Source of the DNA: Pyropia yezoensis
Taxonomy: Eukaryota > Rhodophyta > Bangiophyceae > Bangiales > Bangiaceae
Direction of reading: 5' to 3'
Assembly (NCBI GenBank): GCA_009829735.1
Contig: CM020620.1
Span: 26,196,951 to 26,260,950, forward strand
Length of the DNA: 64,000 nucleotides
The notes beneath the pieces are model-generated. The model did no database searches and was not told the origin of the DNA. It worked only from the letters and a program-made list of their open reading frames with translations. Position numbers and translations under genes: made by a program. Of the stretch, positions 1 to 9,557 are shown one piece after another (position 1 is the first letter of the stretch; each line of letters begins with the position of its first letter).

Positions 1-1
1 G

Positions 2-385
2 CAGCTGTGCATCAACGAGAACCCTGGCTGCCTCTTTATCGCCACCAACCTGGATGCCGTCACCCACCTGACGGACGCCCAGGAGTGGGCTGGGAATGGA
101 GCGATGGTGGGCGCCATCAAGGGCTGCACCGGCCAAGAGCCAATTGTGGTGGGCAAGCCCAGCTCCCTCATGATTGACTACATTGTGGACAAGTATGGGA
201 TGGCTCCCGGGGAGATCTGCATGGTGGGCGACCGGATGGACACGGACATCATGTTTGGCAAGAACAATGGGCTCCAGACAATGCTCGTGCTGTCGGGCGT
301 GACGACGGAGGAGAAGCTCATGTCGGCTGATGCGGCTACGCAGCCTGACTGCTACGCCGACTCGATGGCCGACTTTATGGCGTGA
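2..385 (+). CDS. PGP: Phosphoglycolate phosphatase, 3' end (5' part outside window)
   Basis: The last 127 codons of a HAD-superfamily phosphatase, open from base 2 to a TGA at 383-385. It contains the family's C-terminal half: a segment reading NLDAVTHLTDAQEWAGNGA, the conserved Lys motif VVGKPS (HAD motif III) and the Mg-binding motif GDRMDTDI (HAD motif IV), followed by LVLSGVTT. These match plant and algal phosphoglycolate phosphatases closely. The family removes phosphate from 2-phosphoglycolate, the product of Rubisco oxygenation, in the photorespiratory pathway, in the chloroplast when a transit peptide is present. That peptide would lie outside the window. The nearest relatives outside this role are 4-nitrophenylphosphatase-like HAD enzymes, so the substrate is inferred from similarity. 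It converges on the aldose epimerase gene downstream. Confidence 0.9.
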   Translation, partial: QLCINENPGCLFIATNLDAVTHLTDAQEWAGNGAMVGAIKGCTGQEPIVVGKPSSLMIDYIVDKYGMAPGEICMVGDRMDTDIMFGKNNGLQTMLVLSGVTTEEKLMSADAATQPDCYADSMADFMA

Positions 386-791
386 ACATACAGACTTCAT
401 TTTTTTTCTTTGCCCCGTGCTCTCCCACCAGTTCATATTGTCCCGTATCCCCTGTGCCTCGCCACTCGGCCGCGCCCGCGGGCCCCAGGATTCATCAGCT
501 GTTAACTGCACAGGCCGCCGTCGGCGCCGGCGTTGCCTGGCGTCTGCGTGATGAGGGCGCCAGTTCCTGACCCGCAATGACTCACGTATGTACGGACGTA
601 CAGACTGTAGTCGGGCCCGGGCCATGCGTACACACACGGCGCCCGAGAGATTGCGGTGCTCCCACCCCTCATCGTTTTGTGCCCCGATTTTGAGAGCCCA
701 CTGTTCGTTGCGAAAATCGGTGGTCCATTTCGTCACAACGACAGGTGGCAAGTTCGGTACAGTGTTTTGGGGTTGAGGCAAGAGCGGGCGC
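386..791. other. Convergent intergenic region
   Basis: About 400 bases between the 3' ends of two convergent genes. A T-rich run at 399-412 directly follows the phosphatase stop and could belong to its 3' UTR. No gene, RNA or repeat is supported here. Confidence 0.5.
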
Positions 792-2132
792 TCACCCCCC
801 GCTTGGGGGCAGGACCTCGTACACGGTCGTCTGCACGCGCGTCTCCCCCTCCTGCAGCACGCACGTGGCCTCCTCCGTGCCCAGCACCGCACTTGCCTCG
901 ACGCATACCGCCCCGTGGCGGTCATATCCATCGACGGCCATGTCAAACCCGTTGGCGGTGTAGAGCTGAAAGCCGGGCTGGTCACTCCACACCCGCAGCC
1001 GCCGGCCGGTCGCTACGCTGGTCAGGGCGGCCAGCAGCTGCAGGCCGCCGTGGTCAGTGCCGGAAGGAGCGATCACAGGGGCAGCGAGGGACGCGGGAGC
1101 GGGCAAGGCAGCAGTGGACAACGCGGTGGCGGCGGCGGCAGCCCCACCGCCCGTGTGGCCAGGCGCGCCAGGTACGACTGGACGGGCAGCGGTTGACACA
1201 CCCTTGCCGACGGGCGGTGGGGGGCCCACCAAGAAGCAGTCGGCCGCCACGCCCAGCGGCCCATCGCCGGTCAGGTTGAGCCCCGCAGGCGAGTCGCCCA
1301 GCTCCCCCGTCGCGACGCACGCCGCGTCGGTCATGACGAGCCGGGTGCACGAGGACACCAGCCGGATGTCTTTGAGGACGCTCACCGGCGCGCCCCCCCC
1401 CCCCGTGGCCAGCACCCAGTAGGCGTGGTGGGTAAGGTTGACCACCGCCGGCCCCGCCCCGCCGTCATTGACCGTGGCGGCGGCAACGCGAAAGCCGCCC
1501 GGCCCGAGCGTGTAGGTGACCGCCACAGACACGCCGCCGGGGTGGCCACCCTCCCCGTCGCCGCTGTGGCGGCGGAGGGTCACCCACGCTTCCGCCTGCT
1601 CCCCGTCGCCAGACACGCCCACGTCTGCCGAGGCCACTGTCCACAGGCGACGGCTAAAGCCGATGCGGCCGCCGTGGAGGCTGGCGCCCCCGTCATTCGC
1701 GTCGAGCGGGTAGTCCACGTCCCCCACCCGCACCACCGCCCCGCGTACGCGGTTGGCGGTGCGGCCGACGAGGGCGCCCAGGTAGTGGCCATCAGCGGCC
1801 ACGGCCGCCAACGACGGGGGGGTGAGGATAACGTTCACACCGCTGCCCGGCTCGCGGAGGTAGAGGAGGCGGGCGCCCGCGGTGGTGATCGCGGCGGTGC
1901 CGCCGCGGGGGGAGGTTAACTGCAGCACATCAATTCGGTCCCCAGAGGTCGGGTGGGCGCCCCACACCAGGCGGCGTACGGCCGCGCCCCGGGATGAGCC
2001 CGCCACCAGACAGCCCGACGCGGTGATGTACTCGTCCAGGGCATCGCTGGCGGCCTGGCTGGCCGACGCCGCCAGGGAGGAGGGGGATGATGTCTCCAAC
2101 GGGGGGGCGGCCGTAGGCGCCGCCGTCTCCAT
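792..2132 (-). CDS. Aldose 1-epimerase (galactose mutarotase) family protein
   Basis: A 446-residue protein of the aldose 1-epimerase fold, which interconverts alpha and beta anomers of hexoses. Visible motifs in order, counted from the ATG at 2132, are GALVGRTANRVRGA (119-132), SLHGG with His153, NLTHHAYW (232-239, holding the catalytic His, probably His236), and WSDQPGFQLYTAN (382-394). The catalytic Glu is probably Glu412 in VCVEAS. The usual ETQ..PDA context there is altered to EASAVLG, so activity is likely but not certain. A Gly/Ala-rich insertion at about 310-355 makes it longer than the usual 340-380 residues. The open frame runs upstream to 2339, but the extra 69 residues look like untranslated leader, so the ATG at 2132 is preferred. 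It has no clear membrane segment. Confidence 0.85.
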   Translation of the reverse strand: METAAPTAAPPLETSSPSSLAASASQAASDALDEYITASGCLVAGSSRGAAVRRLVWGAHPTSGDRIDVLQLTSPRGGTAAITTAGARLLYLREPGSGVNVILTPPSLAAVAADGHYLGALVGRTANRVRGAVVRVGDVDYPLDANDGGASLHGGRIGFSRRLWTVASADVGVSGDGEQAEAWVTLRRHSGDGEGGHPGGVSVAVTYTLGPGGFRVAAATVNDGGAGPAVVNLTHHAYWVLATGGGGAPVSVLKDIRLVSSCTRLVMTDAACVATGELGDSPAGLNLTGDGPLGVAADCFLVGPPPPVGKGVSTAARPVVPGAPGHTGGGAAAAATALSTAALPAPASLAAPVIAPSGTDHGGLQLLAALTSVATGRRLRVWSDQPGFQLYTANGFDMAVDGYDRHGAVCVEASAVLGTEEATCVLQEGETRVQTTVYEVLPPSGG

Positions 2133-2339
2133 GATCGTAACGTCGCGGATGAAGGCGTGACTGAGTAGAGAGCAAGTCAGGGGCGGGGCGGGCGGGGAGA
2201 GCAAGCTCGTCGGTTCATGTGCGTAGGGCCGGGCCTGCAGCAGAGCGCTGCCTGACCACCGCCGTACCGCCGGGACAGAGCGAGAGGGGACGCTCCGGAC
2301 GGAATCAGGCTCGTTCCGCACCACACTGAATTGTCCCAA

Positions 2340-4055
2340 CGCCGAACGTGCGGAAATGAAACACGCGCATTTTCACTTCAGCAACAGTCTCGGTCACGCT
2401 CCCACGCCTCACTAACACGCGTGCCTTCACCCGCGCGGCACTGCGTAGCCCCTGCGCAGCACTGCTTATCCCCTGTCAAGATACAAGCCCGATTTTGGCC
2501 AGATCTCTTGCTTCATTGTGCAAATTCTTGCCCTGCTCGAGCACGAAAATGAACGGCTCGAGCAGAATTTTGCTTTTCTGATCGAGGGGATGGGCTGAGG
2601 CCAAAGAATCTCCACCTGGATGACCGACACGACGGCCGCTGTCGGTATTCTGTCAACCAATGACAACAGCGGTGGCGCTGCTGTTTGCTGGACGGAGCGT
2701 TCCATTGGTCAGAATTCACGTTGTAGATGTTGAGCAAGGCGGAGAGATTTTTCCGTGCAGAACCTCGACAGCTGTCGTCGCGCAGGTTTTTGCTTAACCA
2801 GTGCGAGAGATTGCGCGGTTTTTAAACGCGTTTGTATAAACATTGCTCCCAAGCGTAGCGATGGTCGGTCGCTTCTTTGCGCTTCACGAGAGTGCTCTCC
2901 TGCCCCGTGCGCTTCCGGTCATACCTATGGTACGTTGCAGAAAAAAGATACATCGAGGATGTTCTCAGCTCGGGCCCAGGAGGCAGACCCCCCGTGGAAG
3001 GGTCCATGGCTGCCATGCTGACAGAGCATGCTGACACGGCCTTGCGCAATCACGCGGTCGCGCGCTCCCACGGCACTTGACAATGGAGAGAACCCCCGTC
3101 AGCAGCACCTTGAGGGCACCGGCAACTAATGCCCCTCAACTGGCGCCATCCTTTTCGGAAACATTTGCATGTCTCGGGCGTTCGTTGGGGCCCATGTAGT
3201 AACTGAGGCTTGGAAGCGGGGTGGTCGATATTAGAGTGGTTCCGGGGGACGTGCGGAAGGCGTTTTTTTCAGACCCTTTTTCCGTGTGCGAGAGCTCGAC
3301 CGTCAAATGTGCTGCTGGGGCGGTAAATGTTCCATGGCATAAGCTCGCGTGATTGGCCGACTGCAGCTCTCCGGCGCCTCGTGCACGTTGCGTGTGAAGG
3401 CCGACAGCTGGGAATGATGGCAGCTGCCTGTGTGCAAGTGCCACGCCACGTCCCTCACCTGCACCCGCGCCGCAAGCGGGAGCATCGCGCAGACCCACGG
3501 CCTCGGCGGCGCCACAGCCCTCCCACCCCCCCCCCCCCCCCCCGCCCCCCCCACCGCTTTCCACCCTGCAGGTGCCACCCCGCCCCCCTGCGAGCGGTGG
3601 CGGCCACCACCGTGGCCATCTGCCGCGAGGTTGTGGTGGGTGACGTGTTTTTTGGGTTGGCACGCAACAGAGGGACTGGGGACACGCCTGACTTCCATAT
3701 CAACGTTGGCGTTCTCTTTCTCCGCGCCCCCCCCCCGCCCCCCCCCCCCAATTCATCCCGCCAGCGCTTCTCCTCCACCCAATTATCTTCTGCCGCAACC
3801 CCCCGTCTCCCCTCCGCGCCCATCTCCATCGTTCTCATCCTCCCTCCGTCCCCCCCCCTCCCGCCCTCCCCAAAGCCGGCCATTCCCCTTCCCGCCGCCG
3901 CGTCCCATCGTGTGCATGATCCACCCTCCATTATCCATGCAGACCGCCGCGCGGCCGCCTACACCGACGCGACCACAACCGCGGCCGCCACCACCCCGCC
4001 GGCGCTGGCCGTCAAGCTCCCCCCCCACTCCCTCCCTCCCTCTCCCCCGGGCCCA
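2340..4055. other. Gene-poor region with C-rich tracts
   Basis: No convincing gene. 2340-3330 is of ordinary base composition and includes a 29-base segment (2924-2952) that recurs exactly, inverted, at 14540-14568. 3520-3900 is dominated by C runs and CCT-rich tracts. All long frames here read through proline/glycine low complexity on both strands, which is what such tracts produce by chance. Confidence 0.5.
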
Positions 4056-4059
4056 CTTA

Positions 4060-4832
4060 GCCCGCGTAAAGGGTGACGCGCTTGATGCCCCGGCGCGCGG
4101 GCGTCAAAAGCTAGGGGTGGAGCCTGACCAGCTCGCCGGCCGCCGCCGGCGCGGCGCCGCAAACCGACGGCGGCCCACCGCCACCCGCGCTGGCTGTCCA
4201 GCCCCCCCCCCCCTCCCTCTCCCCCCCTCCCCCGGGCCCACTTCGCCCGCGTAAAGGGTGACGAGCTTGATGCCCCTGCGGGGGCGCGACAAAAGCGAGG
4301 GGTGGCAGGGGACCAGCGCGGCGGCCGCCGCCGGCGCGGCGCCGCCAACAGAAGGCGGCCCGCCGCCGCCGGCACTAGCCGTCCAACACTCCCCCCCCCT
4401 CCCTCCCCCACCCTCCCCCTCCCACGGACCAACCGGGCCCGCGTCGAGCGTGAAGCGCCCGATACCTCTGCGGGGGGGTGCGAAAAGCCAGGGGTGGTGG
4501 GTGATCAGCTCGCCGGCCGCCGCCGGCGCGGCGACGCCAACCGACGGCGACCCGCGGCAGCCGGCACTGGCCGTCCAGCCCCCCCCCCCCCTCCCTCCCC
4601 CACCCTCCCCCTCCCGCGGGCCAACCGGGCCCGCGTCGAGCGTGAAGCGCTTGATACCTCTGCGGGGGGGGGCGAAAAGCCAGGGGTGGTGGGTGATCAG
4701 CTCGCCGGCTGCCGCCGGCGCGGCGACGCCAACCGACGGCGACCCGCGGCAGCCGGCACTAGCCGTCCAGCCCCCCCCCCCCCTCCCTCCTCTCCCTTCC
4801 TCCGGGCCCGCTTAGCCCGCGTAAAGGGGGAC
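4060..4832. repeat. Tandem satellite array, about four units of about 185-190 bp
   Basis: Units start near 4066, 4250, 4443 and 4632, with a partial unit at about 4820. Each has a short motif related to GTAAAGGGTGACG, a segment rich in CGCCGGC, a GC-rich middle and a C8-C14 plus CCCTCC tract. Units three and four are most alike. The last partial unit stops abruptly at about 4835, where the AT-rich end of the transposon begins, suggesting the transposon inserted in or next to this array. Confidence 0.75.
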
Positions 4833-4903
4833 GAGCTTGATCTCTCACAGAAAAAACAAAATAATATACTGAAGTTCCTCTCTCACCCATTTCCGAAAAT
4901 GTG

Positions 4904-5932
4904 CTACTCACAGATCGACTCGATCACCTTCTCAACACGATGAAACTGACCGGAAATCTGCCGCTCCGTGATAAGAACAGCCGCCAACGCCTGCAGGTGC
5001 AGCGGATGATCCAACAGTGTGGGATCGTCGTGCACCAGCCGACGGATGTAGCACTTGAGATCATTAAAGACCCCCTCAATTGGCTGAAGATCCGGCGAAT
5101 ACGGCGGCAGGCGGATGAAGTGAACACCGTTTGCCTCGAGGAATGCATCGCCAGCAGCATCGTGAATCGGAGCGTTATCAAACAGTAGAATGCAGTTGTC
5201 CGGTTGATCGTCCCATGGGTGACCCTCCAAGAACACGTTCATCTGGGGCACCAAGGTTTGACAGAAGATGAGCCAATCAGCTGCGGTCAAAGCGGGGCCG
5301 AGGACGCACGTATGCACCGCCTCAATGTTGCCCAATCCCGAGATTGCCATGGTCGTACTCGTCCGTGGGACCGACCTTGGATCACGATCCAGCATCCGCA
5401 TTGGCTCATCCCGTGGGGCCCATCCTCGCTTGAGAAAGACATCCCCGCCATCCGTGTGGGTCTCATCAACGGATATGATGCACCGCCTGGGTATCTGCCT
5501 CATGAGCTGGCAGTGATGTAGGCGTGCCGCTTCATTCCGCTCTTGAAACAGGCGCTCGATTACCTTGCGAGTAAATCCCATCCGCCGGAAGTATCGCGAG
5601 AGCGACGCTGTGCTGCACTGCAGGCCGGCGAATTCGTCCTCGGCCAGGATGCCTAGCTCATCCAATACTCTGACATTGTCCTTGAGGGTGGCCGTAGGGT
5701 CTTGATCGATCAGCCAAACCATGGCCCGATGTAGTTCCTCGTTGAACTGAAGTCCATCCGCGTGGGAGTTGCGCCGTTCTGGCGTCGGCCAAACGGTGCC
5801 CGTCGCACGATAGTCCCTCAACCAGCGGGCCAGCGCGGCGCCCTTGCAGCCAATCACATCACAGACCTCCTTTCCGAAAGATCCACGTTCAATCATCGCT
5901 ATCGCCGTCAAGCGCAGGTCCTCGGAAAACAT
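4904..5932 (-). CDS. Tc1/mariner-type (IS630 superfamily) DDE transposase
   Basis: A 342-residue transposase counted from the ATG at 5932, which begins the helix-turn-helix (MFSEDLRLTAIAMIERG...). The open frame continues to 5995, but those codons add nothing recognisable. An N-terminal HTH region (about 1-60) is followed by the DDE catalytic domain: first Asp in RCIISVDETHTD (about 156), second Asp in LLFDNAPIHD (about 252) and the Glu in YSPDLQPIEGVF (about 286), with about 33 residues between the last two. All three acidic residues and the PPYSPDLQPIE signature are present, so the enzyme looks intact. The family cuts and pastes DNA between inverted termini, usually into TA. The gene is read outward from the left arm of the palindrome and ends in AT-rich DNA. 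Confidence 0.88.
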   Translation of the reverse strand: MFSEDLRLTAIAMIERGSFGKEVCDVIGCKGAALARWLRDYRATGTVWPTPERRNSHADGLQFNEELHRAMVWLIDQDPTATLKDNVRVLDELGILAEDEFAGLQCSTASLSRYFRRMGFTRKVIERLFQERNEAARLHHCQLMRQIPRRCIISVDETHTDGGDVFLKRGWAPRDEPMRMLDRDPRSVPRTSTTMAISGLGNIEAVHTCVLGPALTAADWLIFCQTLVPQMNVFLEGHPWDDQPDNCILLFDNAPIHDAAGDAFLEANGVHFIRLPPYSPDLQPIEGVFNDLKCYIRRLVHDDPTLLDHPLHLQALAAVLITERQISGQFHRVEKVIESICE

Positions 5933-6030
5933 GACGTCTCGGCAATAGACGGGTGTCGGAAACAACGCCAATCCTCGACCAGCAGCTGGCAGCACCTCAG
6001 ACGGGGGGCGTCAGGGTCCTTGGGGAACGT

Positions 6031-6517
6031 GGGACGGCAGGAGCACGGGAGGGGCGCGGGTCGCAGTGACGGCGCCGTGTGGAGCAGGGGGTGAGGAAGC
6101 AGAGGCAGCAGCACGAACGCCGCCAGGAAGGTCTAGGGTCACCACTGCAGGTATGAGGTGGGCGTGTGGTGCGGAATGGATGGACTGGTGGTGGCTGGAA
6201 GAAAAACAGAGGTTATAAGCTTTTTTCGGGGGTCTGACGGCCCCGCTGGGGCCCTCGCACGCCCGCCCGTGCACCACGCGCAGCGCACAAAAAGTGGGTT
6301 CTGGGGGTGCTTCTGGCCATGGTGTGCCGGATGTAGCGCATGCGGCGCCCGTGGGCGCACGCCGGCCGCGCTGCGCCCAGACAGACAGTGGGAGAGGCTG
6401 TCATGCCACTTTTTCGAGCCGACAAACATTTTCCGCATCGGGAGAGATCATGATTGCCCCCAAGCGCGACAAACGTGTCAGTCGCTGACACGTAGCCCAG
6501 AATCATGCACGGACAAT
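6031..6517 (+). repeat. Left inverted arm of the transposon palindrome (487 bp)
   Basis: Reverse complement of 7803-8289 with only scattered differences (the base sum of paired positions is 14320). It contains a TATA-like GCTTATAACC read on the minus strand toward the transposase gene, and a perfect 9-bp-arm palindrome at 6473-6493. Identity stops sharply at both edges: outside, the two flanks encode different proteins. Confidence 0.9.
6473..6493. promoter_or_regulatory. Short perfect palindrome in the left arm
   Basis: ACGTGTCAG, three bases (TCG), then CTGACACGT: a 21-base dyad. Its partner in the right arm is at 7828-7846 and keeps 8-bp arms. Its form suits a binding site for a dimeric protein, such as a transposase or regulator. 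The function is inferred. Confidence 0.4.
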
Positions 6518-6599
6518 TATGGTGAACACGACACAAAGGCCTGACAATTTGTGGAGACGCCACGGCATTTTGTGCGCTGCATCTGTGCATAGGAGAGTG

Positions 6600-7735
6600 C
6601 TACGAGAACTCAGACACAGCATGAGGAGCCCGCCGCCACCTGCTTTCGGCGGCATCTGCGCACACACAAAGACAGGAGAGGGCCGGTGGTGCATGAGCAC
6701 CATGAATTCGGATTTTCCATATTTTTTGTTTGCACAATCACCAGTCGGATCGCTTTCCGAGCTGTCTGCTCCGCATCTGCGGGGACGCCACGACATTCTG
6801 TGCGCTGCATCTGTGGACGGGAGAGTGCTATGAAAACTCTGAAACGACATGAGGCGCCCGCCGCCACCTGCTTTCGGCGGCATCTACGCACACACAAAGA
6901 CAGGAGAGGTCCGGTGGTGCATGAGCACCATGAATTCGGATTTTCCATATTTTTTGTTTGCACAATCACCAGTCGGATCGCTATTCGAGCTTTCTGCTCC
7001 GCTTATGCGGGGACGCCACGACATTCCGTACACAGCGTGAGGCGCCCGACGCCACCTGCTTTCGGCGGCATCTGCGCACACACAAAGACAGGAGAGGGCC
7101 GGTGGTGCATGAGCACCATGAAATCGGATTTTCCATATTTTTTGTTTGCACAATCACCAGTCGGATCGCTATCCGAGCTTTCTGCTCCGCATATGCGGGG
7201 ACGCCACGACATTCCGTACACAGCATGAGGCGCCCGACGCCACCTGCTTTCGGCGGCATCTGCGCACACACAAAGACAGGAGAGGGCCGGTGGTGCATGA
7301 GCACCATGAATTCGGATTCTCCATATTTTTTGTTTGCACAATCACCAGTCGGGTTCGCCTTCGGAGCTGTCTGCTCCGCGTAGGCGGGGACGCCACGACA
7401 TTCTGTGCGCTGCATCTGTGCACGGGAGAGTGCTATGGGAACTCTGACACAGCATGAGGAGCCCGCCGCCACCTGCTTTCGGCCGCATCTGCGCACACAC
7501 AAAGACAGGAGAGGGCCGGTGGTGCATGAGCACCATGAATTCGGATTTTCCATATTTTTTGTTTGCACAATCACCAGTCGGATCGCTTTCCGAGCTGTCT
7601 GCTCCGCATATGCGGGGGCGCCACGACATTCTGTGCGCTGCATCTGTGGACGGGAGAGTGCTATGGGAACTCTGACACAGCATGAGGCGCTTGCGGCCAC
7701 CTGCTTTCGGCGGCATCTGCGCACACTCACAGAGT
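6600..7735 (+). repeat. Tandem array inside the palindrome, five units plus a partial one
   Basis: A conserved core beginning GCATCTGCGCACACACAAAG recurs at about 6650, 6880, 7069, 7257 and 7488, with a partial copy at 7715. Spacing is about 230, 189, 189, 231 and 228 bp. Long units carry an extra segment of about 42 bp (CTGTGCGCTGCATCTGTG...) that short units lack. Each core holds a small hairpin (GGTGC ATGA GCACC) and an AT-rich stretch ending TTTTTTGTTTGCACAATC. The array is asymmetric, all units facing the same way, unlike the arms. Confidence 0.85.
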
Positions 7736-7802
7736 AGGAAGGCAGATGATTGTCCGCATTCGGCGTCCCTTTTTTGCAGCTGTATGTGTCAAGTACATCA
7801 TC

Positions 7803-8289
7803 ATTGTCCGTGCATGATTCTGGGCTTCGTGTCAGCGACTGACACGTTTGTCGCGCTTGGGGGCAATCATGATCTCTCCCGATGCGGAAAATGTTTGTCG
7901 GCTCGAAAAAGTGGCATGACAGCCTCTCCCACTGTCTGTCTGGGCGCAGCGCGGCCGGCGTGCGCCCACGGGCGCCGCATGCGCTACATCCGGCACACCA
8001 TGGCCAGAAGCACCCCCAGAACCCACTTTTTGTGCGCTGCGCGTGGTGCACGGGCGGGCGTGCGAGGGCCCCAGCGGGGCCGTCAGACCCCCGAAAAAAG
8101 CTTATAACCTCTGTTTTTCTTCCAGCCACCACCAGTCCATCCATTCCGCACCACACGCCCACCTCATACCTGCAGTGGTGACCCTAGACCTTCCTGGCGG
8201 CGTTCGTGCTGCTGCCTCTGCTTCCTCACCCCCTGCTCCACACGGCGCCGTCACTGCGACCCGCGCCCCTCCCGTGCTCCTGCCGCCCC
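7803..8289 (-). repeat. Right inverted arm of the transposon palindrome (487 bp)
   Basis: Inverted partner of 6031-6517. The TATA-like GCTTATAACC at about 8099-8108 is read on the plus strand, outward toward the zinc-binding gene, and is followed by a pyrimidine-rich stretch ending TTCCAG. That stretch could be a leader-intron acceptor. The dyad at 7828-7846 mirrors the left one. Near-identity of the arms suggests recent origin or gene conversion. Confidence 0.9.
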
Positions 8290-8399
8290 GCGGTCCCCCG
8301 CGACGCTTTTTGTCTGCGTCCCCGTGCTGGTGCAAGCCGATTGCTACGTGTCACGGCGTGTGTATCGACGCATCCTGCGAACTTTTCGGGCGGTCTAAG

Positions 8400-9557
8400 A
8401 TGGTTCGGTGCTTTCTTTGCGGGCTGGACTCTACACAGTTTGGCCACAACCAACGCTCATGCTCTATGCGCAAGTTTCGGTGTGTCCGGGGGCTGCCGGC
8501 CGATCATCCGTTTCGACCCCCTGGGCCAGATGTGCCCTGCACCAACCTCAAGTGCTCTCATGCGCGAAAGTGCGCCAAGTGTCACGACATTGGTCATGAC
8601 AGCGACACCCTCGAGCTCGACGCGGAGCGCTACGCCATCAACGAGATGTCGAAGGGACGGTCCATCACGAGACGAGCCAGCGCAGGGCCCATGAAGGGCA
8701 TCGACTTCGTCTGCCGAAACGTGGACGATACCAAGGCCGCAAGCATGTGTGCTGGCATCCCAGCCGGCTGCGCAGCCAGGTTCAACGAGCGGCAAGTCAA
8801 GGCATCGTCTGTCGGTTTGATGGCTGGCAACCTCTTTGCGGTTGGCTCTTCCCCCGCGGACACGATCGATTTGATTGGACAAGGGGAGATCAAATCAAGC
8901 ACGATGCACAAATCCAACAAGCGGGCGCATGAGTTGGCGATAGGCGGCAGGAAAGCGGGAATGAGCGCTGTTAATGCTGCCCTGGCTGCCGCAGAGCAGA
9001 TTCGGCGCGAGAGCAGCAGTGGAGGCGGCTCTCTTCCGGCCAAGTCTACCATTGGACCAGCGTCCTCAGCGCAGTCGCTCTCGATTGCTGCGAGGGCGGC
9101 CAAGCGGATCAAGGCTGATGCGCTCGCGACAGAGTTGAGGGGTCGCTCTCGTGACCCTGCCGCGTCTAGCGGCGAAGGCGCGTCGATGGCACCAGATCAC
9201 AGTGGCAACCTGAGCGGCTGGGGACCCGGGCAACGTGCTCGGTTTGCCTCTGCCCTGCCATTGGTCCCTCCTGACCGGCGGGTGGTTTGGAGCTCTCGCG
9301 GCGTCGCTGAGCAGGCAATGGCCAGCGTGCACGGGCCTGATTTCGCCGAGACGCACACAGGACTGACTGGTCGTGTCGTGAAAAGCGCGACAGACAGTCA
9401 CTTGACGGGCTTCGCACTGATGTGTGGTGCCTTTTCTCCTGCCGATGTCGCGGAACGCCTGTGCTCGTGGCGATCTGACGATGGGGACATCTCAAAAGCT
9501 ACGTTATTGGTTATGTTTTCGGCGTGGGCTGAGGGATATGTCGCATCTCTTCTTTGA
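8400..9557 (+). CDS. Transposon-associated Cys/His zinc-binding protein
   Basis: A 385-residue protein. The ATG at 8400 is the first one beyond the palindrome arm. The open frame extends upstream through the arm, but that stretch is the inverted repeat. The N-terminus is a compact metal-binding module: C4-x2-C7-x8-H16-x4-C21, then C47, C52, C58-x2-C61 and H66, resembling one enlarged zinc knuckle plus a second CxxC site. The middle is Ala/Ser-rich with a basic AARAAKRIKAD segment that could be a nuclear localisation signal. The C-terminal 120 residues look globular. No family was recognised. Its position mirrors the transposase gene on the other side of the palindrome, so a DNA- or RNA-binding accessory role in transposition is a reasonable guess. 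Confidence 0.7.
   Translation: MVRCFLCGLDSTQFGHNQRSCSMRKFRCVRGLPADHPFRPPGPDVPCTNLKCSHARKCAKCHDIGHDSDTLELDAERYAINEMSKGRSITRRASAGPMKGIDFVCRNVDDTKAASMCAGIPAGCAARFNERQVKASSVGLMAGNLFAVGSSPADTIDLIGQGEIKSSTMHKSNKRAHELAIGGRKAGMSAVNAALAAAEQIRRESSSGGGSLPAKSTIGPASSAQSLSIAARAAKRIKADALATELRGRSRDPAASSGEGASMAPDHSGNLSGWGPGQRARFASALPLVPPDRRVVWSSRGVAEQAMASVHGPDFAETHTGLTGRVVKSATDSHLTGFALMCGAFSPADVAERLCSWRSDDGDISKATLLVMFSAWAEGYVASLL

Noticed and set aside
792-2339. Plus-strand frames opposite the aldose epimerase
   Set aside because: Shadows of a well-supported minus-strand gene.
6600-7735. CRISPR-like array
   Set aside because: The units are about 190-230 bp with no short repeat/unique spacer pattern, and the host is eukaryotic.
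6981-8162. A 393-codon minus-strand frame through the palindrome arm and array
   Set aside because: It is the inverted arm plus tandem units kept open by unit lengths that are near multiples of three; the same peptide appears in the other arm in the opposite direction.
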